Of a stretch of 64,000 nucleotides of DNA, positions 52,663 through 62,060 are shown in pieces. Position numbers and translations under genes: made by a program. A model generated the notes under the pieces. That model was not told the origin of the DNA, ran no database searches, and saw only the letters and a program-made list of their open reading frames with translations. How positions within the stretch are numbered: position 1 is the stretch's first letter; each line of letters opens with the position of its first letter. Origin of the DNA: Bacilli bacterium (GTDB lineage Bacteria > Bacillota_I > Bacilli_A > RF39 > UBA660); the NCBI GenBank assembly GCA_017527675.1, contig JAFXPU010000002.1:95611-159610 (forward strand). The letters are read 5' to 3'.

Positions 52663-54654
52663 ATGAAGAAAAAATCAATTAGAAAGAACGCATTTTCATA
52701 TATCTTTTTAGGTATTGTAATTTTAGGCGTTATATATTTTGTAAATGTATTAAATAAGAAAGTAAATAAGTTATCATATACTGAATTTAAAGAAGCAATG
52801 ATAAATGAAAAACTTGAAACAGTAACGATAACACCAAGTAGCAATGCTGGTATATATGAATTGACTGGTAAGCTAGATGGATATAAAAAGAATGAAACAT
52901 ATTATGTTAAAGCTCCTTTAACAGATGCAACAATTAAAGAAATATATTCTTTATCAGAAAAATATGAATTTGAAATAACTACAGATAAAGATCCCGGTTC
53001 TGGTTTCTTTGTATTATTTTTAGTTAATGTTTTACCAATATTATTGATTGTTGGACTTGGATTATTCTTTATATCTCGTCAAATGGGTGCTGCAAATAAA
53101 TCAATGGACTTTGGTAAAAGTAGAGCTCGTTTAGATGATAGTCGCCGTAAAGTAACATTTAAAGACGTTGCCGGATTAACAGAGGAAAAAGAAGAAGTTG
53201 CTGAATTAATAGACTTCTTAAAAGATCCAAAAAAATTTCAAAAAATGGGTGCAAGAATTCCAAAAGGTGTTTTACTTGTAGGTCCTCCTGGAACTGGTAA
53301 AACATTACTTGCAAGAGCTGTTGCTGGTGAGGCAAATGTACCATTCTATTTTATAAGTGGTTCTGATTTCGTTGAATTATTTGTTGGTGTAGGTGCTTCT
53401 CGTGTACGTGATATGTTTAAACAAGCAAAGCATAATGCACCTTGTTTAATATTTATTGATGAAATTGATGCTGTTGGTCGTCAAAGAGGTACTGGTGTTG
53501 GTGGTGGACACGATGAACGTGAACAAACACTTAACCAATTATTAACTGAAATGGATGGATTTGGTGAAAATGAAGGTATCATTGTTATAGCCGCAACAAA
53601 TAGACCAGACGTTTTAGACCCTGCATTATTAAGACCAGGTAGATTTGATAGACAAGTTACAGTTAATTTACCTGATGTAAAAGGTCGTGAAGAAATTTTA
53701 AAAGTACATGCACGTGGTAAGATTTTTGCTAAATCAGTTAAATTAGAAAACATTGCTAAAAGAACTGTTGGTTTCTCTGGAGCTGATTTAGAGAACTTAT
53801 TAAATGAAGCTGCATTACTTGCTGTTCGCCGTAATAAAAATTATATTACAATGGCTGAAGTTGATGAAGCACATGATAGAGTATTAATGGGACCTGCTAA
53901 AGTAACTAAAAAATATACAGAAAAAGAAAAGAAAGTTGTTGCTTATCATGAAGCAGGACATGCTGTTGTTGGTATCAAATTAGAAGGTGCTAACGAAGTT
54001 CAAAAAATAACTATAATTCCACGTGGTCAAGCTGGCGGTTACAACTTAATGTTGCCAAGAGAAGAAACATTCTTATCAACTAAGAATGAATTACTTGAAA
54101 CAATTAGTGGTTTACTTGGTGGACGTGTAGCTGAGGAATTAGTATTTAATGAAATAACTACAGGTGCTCATAATGATTTTGAAAAGGCTACTAAAATTGC
54201 TCGTTCAATGGTTACTGAATATGGTATGTCTGATTTAGGACCAGTACAATTTGAACATCAAGAGTCAAGTGTTTTCTTAGGACGTGATTATAATAAGAGT
54301 CGTAACTTCTCAAGCCAAGTAGCCTTTGAAATAGATCAAGAACAAAGAAGAATTATTAATGAGTGTTATGAAAAAACAAAGAAAATCATTAAAGAAAATA
54401 GAGATTTGCTTGATTTAATTGCCAATGCCTTATTAGAGCATGAAACAATTACTAAAGAACAAATTGAATACTTAGTTGAAAATGGCTGTATGCCAGATGA
54501 TGATGATGAAATTGATAAAAGCGATTTCAAAGAATTATCATTAAGTGATTTAACACTTGAAGATTTAAAAGATCTTGCTCGTGAAAAAGGTTTAAAAGGT
54601 TATTCAAAAATGAATAAAGAAGAACTTTTAAAAGCATTAGATGAAAAAGAGTAG
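52663..54654 (+). CDS. ftsH: ATP-dependent zinc metalloprotease FtsH with a Rho_N/SAP-like C-terminal tail
   Basis: Membrane AAA+ protease of 663 residues. Two transmembrane segments (about 10-30 and 115-137), Walker A GPPGTGKT (207-214), Walker [11 protein letters not shown] (261-270), second region of homology RPGRFDRQ, and zinc site HEAGH (429-433). The last 32 residues ([19 protein letters not shown] and on) resemble a Rho N-terminal/SAP motif, not usual for FtsH. Start ATG 52663 after AAGGGAG; an earlier ATG overlaps tilS. A bidirectional terminator overlaps the stop. Confidence 0.96.
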   Translation: MKKKSIRKNAFSYIFLGIVILGVIYFVNVLNKKVNKLSYTEFKEAMINEKLETVTITPSSNAGIYELTGKLDGYKKNETYYVKAPLTDATIKEIYSLSEKYEFEITTDKDPGSGFFVLFLVNVLPILLIVGLGLFFISRQMGAANKSMDFGKSRARLDDSRRKVTFKDVAGLTEEKEEVAELIDFLKDPKKFQKMGARIPKGVLLVGPPGTGKTLLARAVAGEANVPFYFISGSDFVELFVGVGASRVRDMFKQAKHNAPCLIFIDEIDAVGRQRGTGVGGGHDEREQTLNQLLTEMDGFGENEGIIVIAATNRPDVLDPALLRPGRFDRQVTVNLPDVKGREEILKVHARGKIFAKSVKLENIAKRTVGFSGADLENLLNEAALLAVRRNKNYITMAEVDEAHDRVLMGPAKVTKKYTEKEKKVVAYHEAGHAVVGIKLEGANEVQKITIIPRGQAGGYNLMLPREETFLSTKNELLETISGLLGGRVAEELVFNEITTGAHNDFEKATKIARSMVTEYGMSDLGPVQFEHQESSVFLGRDYNKSRNFSSQVAFEIDQEQRRIINECYEKTKKIIKENRDLLDLIANALLEHETITKEQIEYLVENGCMPDDDDEIDKSDFKELSLSDLTLEDLKDLAREKGLKGYSKMNKEELLKALDEKE

Positions 54655-54680
54655 AAATTAATCTACTCTTTTATTTTTTT
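54645..54680. terminator. Bidirectional terminator between ftsH and femX
   Basis: AAAAGAGTAG (54645-54654) / CTACTCTTTT (54663-54672), 8-base loop, T-rich tail downstream and A-run upstream. The ftsH TAG is the end of the first arm, and the femX stop (54671) is at the other. Confidence 0.85.
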
Positions 54681-55942
54681 CTTAATAATTTGCGAACTAT
54701 TTTTCTTCTTATTGGAACTAGTTTTTGAAATAAGAAATACATAAACTTATTAGTTACTAAATCAAATTCACCTATAAATTCAGTATATTCACCACCCAAT
54801 CTCTTTTTAAATGAATGAATACCAAAGATTGGATTACTCTTATCTGGATTTGGAATACCGCATGTTCCAAAACAATCCATTATCTTATAACCATCATTAT
54901 AAGCGTCTTTCATTATTTCAAAATAACATAAGTAATTAGCATTTAAATTCATTAATTTAGAATTGTTTCCACCATGAACAGTCCATACCTTATCACCATA
55001 TTTAACTGTTATAATAGATGATAAAACTAATTCATCTTCTTTAATATCTTTTATTTCATCAAAATCTTTATTTAATTTATTTAATTGATTAACTAAATCA
55101 TTAATTTTATTATCATTTTTACTATTACCGCGAGCTTTAATAGTTTCAATTTCATTTTCAACATTTTTAATTTTATTTTTAAATGATTCAATTAAAGTTT
55201 TAATATTTACTTTAACAATATATAAATCACTTAAATTATCTTCATTAAATACTTTAAAGAATGTTTCATAATACTCAATAGGTGATTGGATAATACCTTC
55301 TCTTTTAGCAGTTTCAATCATGGTAATATAGAAATCTTCTAAATCTTTTTTTGTATTACCTTTATATATTTCTAAATTATATTGATTACCCTTATTCAAA
55401 ATTTTCCTACTTGTTGGATGAATACGTCCATATACTTCATCCCAAGTACCATCCAAACTAATTCTAAAAGTAAAACGAGGTTGTTCATGTTCAAAACCAA
55501 TATTATATCCTAAATGTTTATAACCAATTTTCTTTAAATAATTAATTAAAGAATAATTGTTATTATCATCAATTATATTACCATCTTGATCAAGATTATG
55601 TCTTTTAATAGCAGGATCTATTTTTATAAAAATTGCTTTATGTTTTTTAGCATATTTTTTTAATTGATTACTAAATTCATTAATTAGGTCTAAATCTTTA
55701 TAATTAAGAATATATCCACGTGGTGAATAAAAGTAAGTGTATCCCAATTTTAATTTTTTTTCTAATAATAAGGCTGCACAAACTAATTTACCATCTTTTT
55801 TTAATCCTACATAATGAGGAATAAAATGTTTAAACTTCTTAATTTGGCCAAAATCATAGTTTTGCATGAAATGATTATAAGGGCAACTAATTAAAAAATC
55901 CTCGTATGTTTTTTTATCTATATCTTCTATAAATTCATACAT
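54671..55942 (-). CDS. FemAB-family aminoacyltransferase (peptidoglycan interpeptide bridge)
   Basis: A 423-residue Fem-type protein: two GNAT-like subdomains and a charged helical arm (about residues 235-300, rich in Lys/Glu/Asn) that in FemA/FemX reaches tRNA. It includes GRIHPTSRKILNKG and the late DCFGTCGIPNPD and FKKRLGGEYTEFIGEFDL. Such enzymes add amino acids from aminoacyl-tRNA to lipid II stem peptides. Which residue is added is not determinable. It is a single gene opposite to its neighbours, with a terminator shared with ftsH. Confidence 0.92.
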   Translation of the reverse strand: MYEFIEDIDKKTYEDFLISCPYNHFMQNYDFGQIKKFKHFIPHYVGLKKDGKLVCAALLLEKKLKLGYTYFYSPRGYILNYKDLDLINEFSNQLKKYAKKHKAIFIKIDPAIKRHNLDQDGNIIDDNNNYSLINYLKKIGYKHLGYNIGFEHEQPRFTFRISLDGTWDEVYGRIHPTSRKILNKGNQYNLEIYKGNTKKDLEDFYITMIETAKREGIIQSPIEYYETFFKVFNEDNLSDLYIVKVNIKTLIESFKNKIKNVENEIETIKARGNSKNDNKINDLVNQLNKLNKDFDEIKDIKEDELVLSSIITVKYGDKVWTVHGGNNSKLMNLNANYLCYFEIMKDAYNDGYKIMDCFGTCGIPNPDKSNPIFGIHSFKKRLGGEYTEFIGEFDLVTNKFMYFLFQKLVPIRRKIVRKLLRKK

Positions 55943-56060
55943 AATTTATATCACCATAAATATTATAGCCCAAAAAAAATAAAGTGTCTACCTTATGACT
56001 TTTTTTGTTAAACAATAGTCTTTTTCCTTGTTTCGTGATAAGATATATATTGGGGATGTT

Positions 56061-57659
56061 ATGAGAAAAAATTCATTTATGGAAGGAGCATTTATTGCTA
56101 CTTTAGGAATCATAATAGTTAAAGTAATAGGTTTACTATATGTAATACCTTTTAGAAAAATAGTTGGTGTTAATGGTGGTGCCTTATATGGTTATGCCTA
56201 TAATATATATCAACTCTTTTTAGCTGTATCTTCAGCTGGTCTTCCTTTTGCTATTAGTAAAATAACAAGTGAATACTTAGCTTTAGATAATGCTATTGGT
56301 GTGAAAAGAACATATGAAATATCAACTAAAGTAATATTTTATATTTCTTTAGCTGCTTTTTTAATTTTATTTATATTTGCACCTCAAATAGCACATCTTA
56401 TAATTGGTAACGCTGAAGGTGGTAATACACCATCAGATATAGCTTTTGTTATTCGTGCAGTTTCTTTTGCCATACTAGTTGTTCCTTTTTTGAGTGTTAC
56501 CAAAGGATTCTTACAGGGAAATAAATATATTTCACCAACATCAATTAGTCAAGTAATAGAACAAGTAGTTAGAATAGCTGTTATTCTTGCTGGTAGTTAT
56601 ATAGCCTTAAGAGTATTAGGATGGGATTTAAAATATGCTATTGGTATAGCTGTATCTGGTGCTTTCTTTGGCGGTTTATTTGGTTATATTTATTTAAAAA
56701 TAAAAATAAGAAAAAATTACTTATTGCCAAAAGTAGAAGATGTAAAAGATAAAAAATTAGATAAAGAAATAATAAATAAAATAATTAAGTATTCAATTCC
56801 CTTTATAGCTATAAGTGTTATTTATACTTTATATAATACAGTAGATATGATTTTGATATCACGTACAATGGGAGATATTTTACATACACCTGGTGTAATA
56901 GTTGAAGCAAATGTTAGTATTTTTACAACATGGGGTATAAAATTAAATAGTATTTTACTTGCTGTAACAACAGGTATAACAACTAGCTTAATACCTAATA
57001 TAGTTGATAGTTATGTAAAAAAAGATCAAAAAGCGGTTGATGATAAATTTAATAAAACATTACAATGTTTATTACTATTTATAGTTCCCGCAACTATCTT
57101 TTTATCAATGTTAGCTGAACCAGTATGGACTTTATTTTATGGTAAATCAGTAGTAGGACCAGAAATATATAATTTATTTGTATTTGGTGGATTACTAGGT
57201 GGTTTTCATTCAGTTATAGTTAATACCCTACAAGGATTAAATAAATATAAATTAGTTATAATAAGTGTATTAACAGGTTTATTAATTAATACTATATTAG
57301 ATGTACCATTAATGCTTTTAATGTCTCATTTAGGATGGCAAGTTAGTTATGGTGCTATTATAGCTGCAATGATAGGTTATACTATTCCAACAGTTATATC
57401 ATTAATTATTTTAAACCGCAAATACGGATTTAGTTTTATGGATACAATTAAAAAAATACCAGGTTATGCTTTGGCCTGGACAGTATTTGTGATTGTGTTA
57501 TTAGTAATGAAACAATTTATACCAACAAACTTAACTGGACAATTGGTTCAAATACCAGTTTTAGCAGCCTTTGGTTCTGTAAGTTTTGCAATATACTTTG
57601 TTGTTAATTACTTTTTGGGTAATTTAAAATTATTAAAAGAAATTAGAAAGCGTGATTAA
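56061..57659 (+). CDS. spoVB: Stage V sporulation protein B family lipid flippase (MVF/MATE-like)
   Basis: A 532-residue polytopic membrane protein with about 14 hydrophobic helices. It begins MRKNSFMEGAFIATLGIII and has VIPFRKIVG and GLPFAISKI, typical of the SpoVB/MurJ polysaccharide-exporter group. These move lipid-linked wall precursors; SpoVB is used for spore cortex. Because paralogues (YabM, YtgP, MurJ) are similar, vegetative function is possible. ATG 56061 follows GGGGAT; an earlier TTG reading lacks support. rpiB starts at the next base after its stop. Confidence 0.85.
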   Translation: MRKNSFMEGAFIATLGIIIVKVIGLLYVIPFRKIVGVNGGALYGYAYNIYQLFLAVSSAGLPFAISKITSEYLALDNAIGVKRTYEISTKVIFYISLAAFLILFIFAPQIAHLIIGNAEGGNTPSDIAFVIRAVSFAILVVPFLSVTKGFLQGNKYISPTSISQVIEQVVRIAVILAGSYIALRVLGWDLKYAIGIAVSGAFFGGLFGYIYLKIKIRKNYLLPKVEDVKDKKLDKEIINKIIKYSIPFIAISVIYTLYNTVDMILISRTMGDILHTPGVIVEANVSIFTTWGIKLNSILLAVTTGITTSLIPNIVDSYVKKDQKAVDDKFNKTLQCLLLFIVPATIFLSMLAEPVWTLFYGKSVVGPEIYNLFVFGGLLGGFHSVIVNTLQGLNKYKLVIISVLTGLLINTILDVPLMLLMSHLGWQVSYGAIIAAMIGYTIPTVISLIILNRKYGFSFMDTIKKIPGYALAWTVFVIVLLVMKQFIPTNLTGQLVQIPVLAAFGSVSFAIYFVVNYFLGNLKLLKEIRKRD

Positions 57660-58100
57660 ATGAAAATAGGAATTGCATGTGATCATCATGGTGTTGATGT
57701 TAAACAAAATGTGACAAAAAAATTAACTGAAATGGGTTATGATATAGTTGATTATGGTACTAACTCTTCTGAAATGGTTGATTATCCACTTTATGCTTTT
57801 AAAGTTGGAGAGGCTGTTAGTAAAAAAGAAATTGATTTTGGTATTCTTTTTTGCAATAGTGGTATTGGTATGAGTATTGCTTGCAATAAAGTAAAGGGTG
57901 TAAGATGTGCAAAAGTAAGTAATACTTGGGATGCTGAAATGACAAGACGCGATAATGATGCTAATGTTATAGCTTTAAGTACACGTTTAGAGTTAGATGA
58001 AATAATTAAAATAATTCAAAAATTTTTAGAAACTGATTTCTTACCACTTGAAAGATATCAAAGAAGAATAGATTTAATAAATAATTATCACAATGATTAA
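57660..58100 (+). CDS. rpiB: Ribose-5-phosphate isomerase B (RpiB/LacA/LacB family)
   Basis: A 146-residue sugar-phosphate isomerase. It starts MKIGIACDHHGVDVK (Asp-His pair) and contains FCNSGIGMSIACNK with the catalytic Cys of RpiB (about residue 67). It interconverts ribose-5-phosphate and ribulose-5-phosphate; allose or galactose-6-phosphate isomerase activity cannot be excluded. It follows spoVB with no gap and overlaps the ywzB-like gene by eight bases. Confidence 0.95.
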   Translation: MKIGIACDHHGVDVKQNVTKKLTEMGYDIVDYGTNSSEMVDYPLYAFKVGEAVSKKEIDFGILFCNSGIGMSIACNKVKGVRCAKVSNTWDAEMTRRDNDANVIALSTRLELDEIIKIIQKFLETDFLPLERYQRRIDLINNYHND

Positions 58101-58290
58101 GTTATATTTATATATTATTATAATTCCACTTTCAATGTTGGCTTTAGAATCAGTAAATACTAATGGTATATTTAAAAAGAATAGAATACCATTTATTAAA
58201 ATTTTATTTTTAATGTTATCTTTTGCATTATCATATTTAGTAGTTAATTTTCTTATAGATTTTGCAGATTGCATTAATTCAATTAAGTAG
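58093..58290 (+). CDS. DUF1146 (YwzB-like) small membrane protein
   Basis: A 65-residue protein with two hydrophobic helices (about 3-18 and 36-56) joined by GIFKKNR, matching the DUF1146/YwzB family. Function unknown. In B. subtilis ywzB lies just upstream of the ywmB-murA-spoIID block, so its position before spoIID is conserved. The start overlaps the rpiB stop; no separate Shine-Dalgarno, so coupling is likely. Confidence 0.82.
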   Translation: MIKLYLYIIIIPLSMLALESVNTNGIFKKNRIPFIKILFLMLSFALSYLVVNFLIDFADCINSIK

Positions 58291-58318
58291 TAAAGTAGTA
58301 TAAATTATAGGAGGATCT

Positions 58319-59236
58319 ATGAAAAAAATACTGCTTTTTTCTTTGCTCTTAATTTTTATTCCATACATTATAATAAATATTTTAATATATGATAAGGAAA
58401 TGAAATTTATTTTTACAAGTAATGCAATGGTAAGAGTTAAGAGAACCAATACTAATCAAATTGATACAGTTCCTTTAGAAGAATATGTTATGGGAGTATT
58501 AGCTGGTGAAGTTCCTATATCATTTAATATAGAAGCATTAAAAGCTCAGGCAGTAGCTTCTAGATCTTATGTTATGTATCAAATGATTAAAAATAAAGAT
58601 AATGATTATGATGTAGTAGATACAACACTAAACCAAGTATATTTAGATGATAATCATTTAAAGCAAGTTTGGGGAAACAATTATAATGAGTACAAAGAAA
58701 AAATTAAAGACGCTGTTAGTAAAACAGCTTATCAATATATAACTTATAATGGTGAATTAGCAGAAGCATTATTTTTTTCAACATCATCAGGTTATACGGA
58801 AAATAGCGAAGATGTTTTTATTTCGAGTGTACCATATTTAAGAAGTGTTGCAAGTCCATACGATGCTATTTCCCCAGCATTTAATAATGTAGTTGATTTT
58901 ACTTATGATATTTTTTGTAATTTATTAGGCATTAAATATACTACAGATATTAATGTTGAAATATTATCTCAAACGCCAAATGGTCGTATAAATAGTATAA
59001 AAATAAATGAAAAAAACTTTTCTGGTTCAGATGTTGCTTCTTTATTAGGTTTAAAATCCAGTAATTTTTCTATAAATTTTTCAGATGGAAAAGTCTATAT
59101 TACTACTAAAGGATTTGGCCATGGAGTTGGTATGAGTCAATATGGTGCTGAAGGAATGGCTGAACAAGGATTTACTTATGATCAAATTTTAAAACATTAT
59201 TATACAGGAGTTGAAATTGAAAAAATAAAAAATTAA
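58319..59236 (+). CDS. spoIID: Stage II sporulation protein D (lytic transglycosylase)
   Basis: A 305-residue protein with an N-terminal membrane anchor (about 4-22). It has the SpoIID core: EEYVMGVLAGEVP with the catalytic Glu, EALKAQAVASRSY, STSSGYTENSEDVF and GHGVGMSQYGAEGMA. With SpoIIM and SpoIIP it drives engulfment of the forespore by remodelling peptidoglycan. SD GGAGG. Followed by spoIIQ, as in B. subtilis. Confidence 0.96.
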   Translation: MKKILLFSLLLIFIPYIIINILIYDKEMKFIFTSNAMVRVKRTNTNQIDTVPLEEYVMGVLAGEVPISFNIEALKAQAVASRSYVMYQMIKNKDNDYDVVDTTLNQVYLDDNHLKQVWGNNYNEYKEKIKDAVSKTAYQYITYNGELAEALFFSTSSGYTENSEDVFISSVPYLRSVASPYDAISPAFNNVVDFTYDIFCNLLGIKYTTDINVEILSQTPNGRINSIKINEKNFSGSDVASLLGLKSSNFSINFSDGKVYITTKGFGHGVGMSQYGAEGMAEQGFTYDQILKHYYTGVEIEKIKN

Positions 59237-59282
59237 GTATAAAAAAAATAAAATAGGACAAAATGATACTAGAGGTGAAAAA

Positions 59283-59918
59283 ATGAAAACAAAAATACAT
59301 GTTAGTGATGGCTTTTTATATTTTTTATTAGGAGTATCAATTATATTATTAGTTGCATCAGTAGCTATGGCAATGAGTGTTTTAAAAGGTGATGATATTG
59401 AAGAATTTACGCAAACTGGTAGTGTTTATAATATTTTAAATAAAATGACATTACCTGTTGTTAATGAACAAGAAATAACAGAGGTAAAAATTATTAGACC
59501 ATTTACTGATGATAATGTTAAAATAGTAAAAAATTTCTATGATTTTAAGGATTCATCAGAAAATCAAATGAATGCTCTTATTTATTATCAAGATACATAT
59601 ATGCAAAGTAATGGTATTGCTTATGCTAGTGGTGATAAATTTAATGTTATAGCTGTTTTAGACGGAGAGGTAATTGATGTTACTGAAGATGAATTGTTAG
59701 GTAATTCTATTACTATTGATCATGGTAATATGAAAACTATTTATCAAAGTTTAAGTGAAGTAGATGTTAAAAAAGGTGATAAAGTTACTCAAGGTTCTAT
59801 TATTGGTATAACAGGTACATCAAATATTAATTCTGATTTAGGAAATCATCTATATTTTGAAATGTTAGTTGATGATTCAAATGTTAATCCAGAGGAGTAT
59901 TATGATAAAACAATATAA
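59283..59918 (+). CDS. spoIIQ: SpoIIQ-like M23 protein
   Basis: A 211-residue protein. N-terminal transmembrane segment (about 12-33), linker, C-terminal LytM/M23 fold (about 105-205). The first metal-binding His-x3-Asp is not visible (region FNVIAVLDGEV) and the last motif is HLYF instead of HxH, so no peptidase activity is expected. B. subtilis SpoIIQ is also inactive and forms the forespore side of the SpoIIIAH-SpoIIQ channel. Position directly after spoIID supports the name. Terminator overlaps its stop. Confidence 0.9.
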   Translation: MKTKIHVSDGFLYFLLGVSIILLVASVAMAMSVLKGDDIEEFTQTGSVYNILNKMTLPVVNEQEITEVKIIRPFTDDNVKIVKNFYDFKDSSENQMNALIYYQDTYMQSNGIAYASGDKFNVIAVLDGEVIDVTEDELLGNSITIDHGNMKTIYQSLSEVDVKKGDKVTQGSIIGITGTSNINSDLGNHLYFEMLVDDSNVNPEEYYDKTI

Positions 59919-59930
59919 TACTCTTTTTTT
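59895..59930 (+). terminator. Intrinsic terminator overlapping the spoIIQ stop
   Basis: GAGTATTAT (59895-59903) / ATAATACTC (59915-59923), 11-base loop, seven T. The spoIIQ TAA (59916-59918) is inside the 3' arm. Confidence 0.85.
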
Positions 59931-59952
59931 ATAAGTTTTTGCATTAATTATA

Positions 59953-59981
59953 ATTACAATATATGTAAAATATGTTATAAT
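59953..59981 (+). promoter_or_regulatory. Promoter of mbl
   Basis: ATTACA (59953-59958), 17-base spacer, TATAAT (59976-59981) preceded by TGT, an extended -10. Confidence 0.72.
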
Positions 59982-60005
59982 ATTTATTAGTATTAGGAGG
60001 TATTT

Positions 60006-60998
60006 ATGTTTGCAAAAGACATTGGAATAGACTTAGGAACTGCTAACGTATTAATTTATGTCAAAGGCCAGGGCATAGTTTTAAATGAACCAAGTGTTGT
60101 AGCCATTGATTCAGATACAAAAAAACCTCTTGCTGTTGGACGCGATGCACGAGAAATGTTAGGTAGAACACCAGGTAAAGTACAAGCTATAAGACCTATG
60201 AAAGATGGTGTTATTGCTGATTTTGAATTAACAGAAATAATGTTAAATCATTTTATTAAAAAAATAAATGGAAGAAGTTTTTTATCTCGACCAAGAATAT
60301 TAATTTGTTGTCCATCAAATATTACGCAAGTAGAAAAAAATGCTATTAAAGAAGCTGCTGAAAGAACAGGTGCTAAACGAGTTTTTCTAGAAGAAGAACC
60401 AAAAGTTGCTGCAGTAGGTGCTGGTATGGATATAGCAAAACCAAGTGGTAATATGGTAATTGATATTGGTGGTGGTACTACTGATATAGCTATTTTGTCA
60501 TTAGGTGGAATAGTTACTAGTGCATCATTAAAAGTAGCAGGAAATGTATTTGATAATGATATAATTAAATATATTAAAGATAAATATAAATTACTTATTG
60601 GTGATCGTACAGCTGAAGATATAAAAATGACCATTGGTACAGTATTCCCTGAAGGTAAAGGCGATAAAACAGAAGTTAGAGGTAGAGACTTAGTTACAGG
60701 TCTTCCTCATACTATAACTTTATCTTCATCTGAAACAGAGGAAGCCTTAAGAGAAAGTGTATATTTAATAATTAATAAAGTAAAAGAAGTATTGGAACAA
60801 ACTCCACCAGAATTATCTGCTGATATTATAGATAAAGGTATTGTTGTAACAGGTGGTGGAGCTTTAATTAAGGGATTTGATAAATTATTATCTCAAGAAT
60901 TAAAGGTACCAGTATTTATTGCAGATAGTCCACTTACATGTGTAGTTGAAGGAACAGGTGTTCTTTTAGATAACATACATTTAATAGATACAAAATAG
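60006..60998 (+). CDS. mbl: MreB-family rod-shape actin Mbl
   Basis: Bacterial actin of 330 residues. MFAKDIGIDLGTANVLIYVKG start matches Mbl; phosphate-binding VIDIGGGTTDIAIL and adenosine motif VTGGGALIKG are visible. It guides lateral-wall synthesis with the Rod complex. Separated from spoIIQ by a terminator and given its own promoter; the sporulation regulator gene spoIIID, which precedes mbl in B. subtilis, is not present. The gene content suggests a rod-shaped cell. Confidence 0.95.
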   Translation: MFAKDIGIDLGTANVLIYVKGQGIVLNEPSVVAIDSDTKKPLAVGRDAREMLGRTPGKVQAIRPMKDGVIADFELTEIMLNHFIKKINGRSFLSRPRILICCPSNITQVEKNAIKEAAERTGAKRVFLEEEPKVAAVGAGMDIAKPSGNMVIDIGGGTTDIAILSLGGIVTSASLKVAGNVFDNDIIKYIKDKYKLLIGDRTAEDIKMTIGTVFPEGKGDKTEVRGRDLVTGLPHTITLSSSETEEALRESVYLIINKVKEVLEQTPPELSADIIDKGIVVTGGGALIKGFDKLLSQELKVPVFIADSPLTCVVEGTGVLLDNIHLIDTK

Positions 60999-61018
60999 AC
61001 ATTAGTCTATTTTTTTTA
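60992..61018 (+). terminator. Intrinsic terminator overlapping the mbl stop
   Basis: AAAATAGAC (60992-61000) / GTCTATTTT (61005-61013), loop ATTA, T-run. The mbl TAG is in the 5' arm. Confidence 0.85.
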
Positions 61019-61038
61019 TATAATTATTATGGTGAGTT

Positions 61039-61488
61039 ATGAAAAAAATATTATTAATTTTAGTAGTTGCTTTATTATTATGCGGTTGTAAAAATAATAA
61101 TAAAAAAGAAATAAAGAAAAGTAATAGAGAACAAAGAACGATGTTAACTTGTGAGGAAAATGATGTTACTTATATGTTTTATTATGATAATGAAGATGAA
61201 CCATATTATAAGGCAACATATTTAGAAAAGAAAAAATTTAAAACAGAAAAAGAGGCTGAAGAATATCAAGAAGAAATTTTAAAAAAATGGCATGAAAAAT
61301 ATGCGGATGAATTAATCACGCTTGATCTTAGAATAAATGATAATACTTCATTTATAAATGTATCAGCTATTCATGATACTAAAGAAGAGTTATATAAAGA
61401 TTTCTTTGGAGATAGATATAATTTAAATAAAAATGATATGAATAAAACCTTTAATAATGATTGTTTAATTAAACCAATAAAAAAATAA
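61039..61488 (+). CDS. Small lipoprotein, unknown function
   Basis: A 149-residue protein with a type II signal peptide: MKKILLILVVALLLCGC, lipidated Cys17. The mature part is highly charged, with KKIKKSN-like basic start and later NDVTYMFYYDNEDEPYYKATY. No known domain. Beta-strand-rich composition resembles other small Gram-positive lipoproteins of the DUF1307/YehR kind, but this is uncertain. SD GGTGAG. A bidirectional terminator separates it from cotJC. Confidence 0.8.
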   Translation: MKKILLILVVALLLCGCKNNNKKEIKKSNREQRTMLTCEENDVTYMFYYDNEDEPYYKATYLEKKKFKTEKEAEEYQEEILKKWHEKYADELITLDLRINDNTSFINVSAIHDTKEELYKDFFGDRYNLNKNDMNKTFNNDCLIKPIKK

Positions 61489-61508
61489 ATCGCAAGATTT
61501 ATTTTTTA
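61480..61508. terminator. Bidirectional terminator between the lipoprotein gene and cotJC
   Basis: AAAAATAAATC (61481-61491) / GATTTATTTTT (61496-61506) with loop GCAA, A-run before and T-run after. It overlaps both gene ends. Confidence 0.82.
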
Positions 61509-62059
61509 TATTTATCTAGATAATAATCTCTTAATTCCTTAAAACGAGCATAATGTACTACTTCTCTTTGTCTTAAAAAAGAAAGTGGACCTAATATATC
61601 TGGATCATTAGTCATTTTCATTAAATTTTCATAAGTTGTTCTAGCTCTTTGTTCAGCAGCCATGTCACTTTCTAAATCACTTCGCCAATCACCGGTTGTT
61701 TTTGTATAAACTGCAGTGAATGGTTCACCATTAGGATCTTCTGGAAATAGAGCATGGTCATGTAATATAAACATATTTTCTAAACCATATTTTTTTAGTT
61801 CATCAACTGACGCATCCTTAATTAATTGCATAATCATGGTACCAATCATTTCCACATGAGCAAGTTCTTCAGTTCCAATATCCGTAAGTAAAGTAACACC
61901 ATGATGATCAGGCATACTTACTCTTTGATTTAAATATTGCATAGCTGCACCGATTTCTCCACTTGGACCACCATATTGAGCATATAATAATTTAGCCATA
62001 TTTAAATCCTTGTTTTGAATATTGATTGGATATTCTAATTTCTTAACATATTTCCACAT
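61499..62059 (-). CDS. cotJC: Spore coat protein CotJC (manganese-catalase-like)
   Basis: A 186-residue ferritin-like protein starting MWKYVKKLEYPI, with metal ligands Glu and His in GEIGAAMQYL, EELAHVEMI and EQRARTTYENLM. CotJC belongs to the manganese catalase family and is found in the spore coat of Bacillus and Clostridium. It lies one base downstream of cotJB, opposite to the surrounding genes. Presence supports real endospore formation rather than relic engulfment genes only. Confidence 0.95.
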   Translation of the reverse strand: MWKYVKKLEYPINIQNKDLNMAKLLYAQYGGPSGEIGAAMQYLNQRVSMPDHHGVTLLTDIGTEELAHVEMIGTMIMQLIKDASVDELKKYGLENMFILHDHALFPEDPNGEPFTAVYTKTTGDWRSDLESDMAAEQRARTTYENLMKMTNDPDILGPLSFLRQREVVHYARFKELRDYYLDKYKK

Positions 62060-62060
62060 T

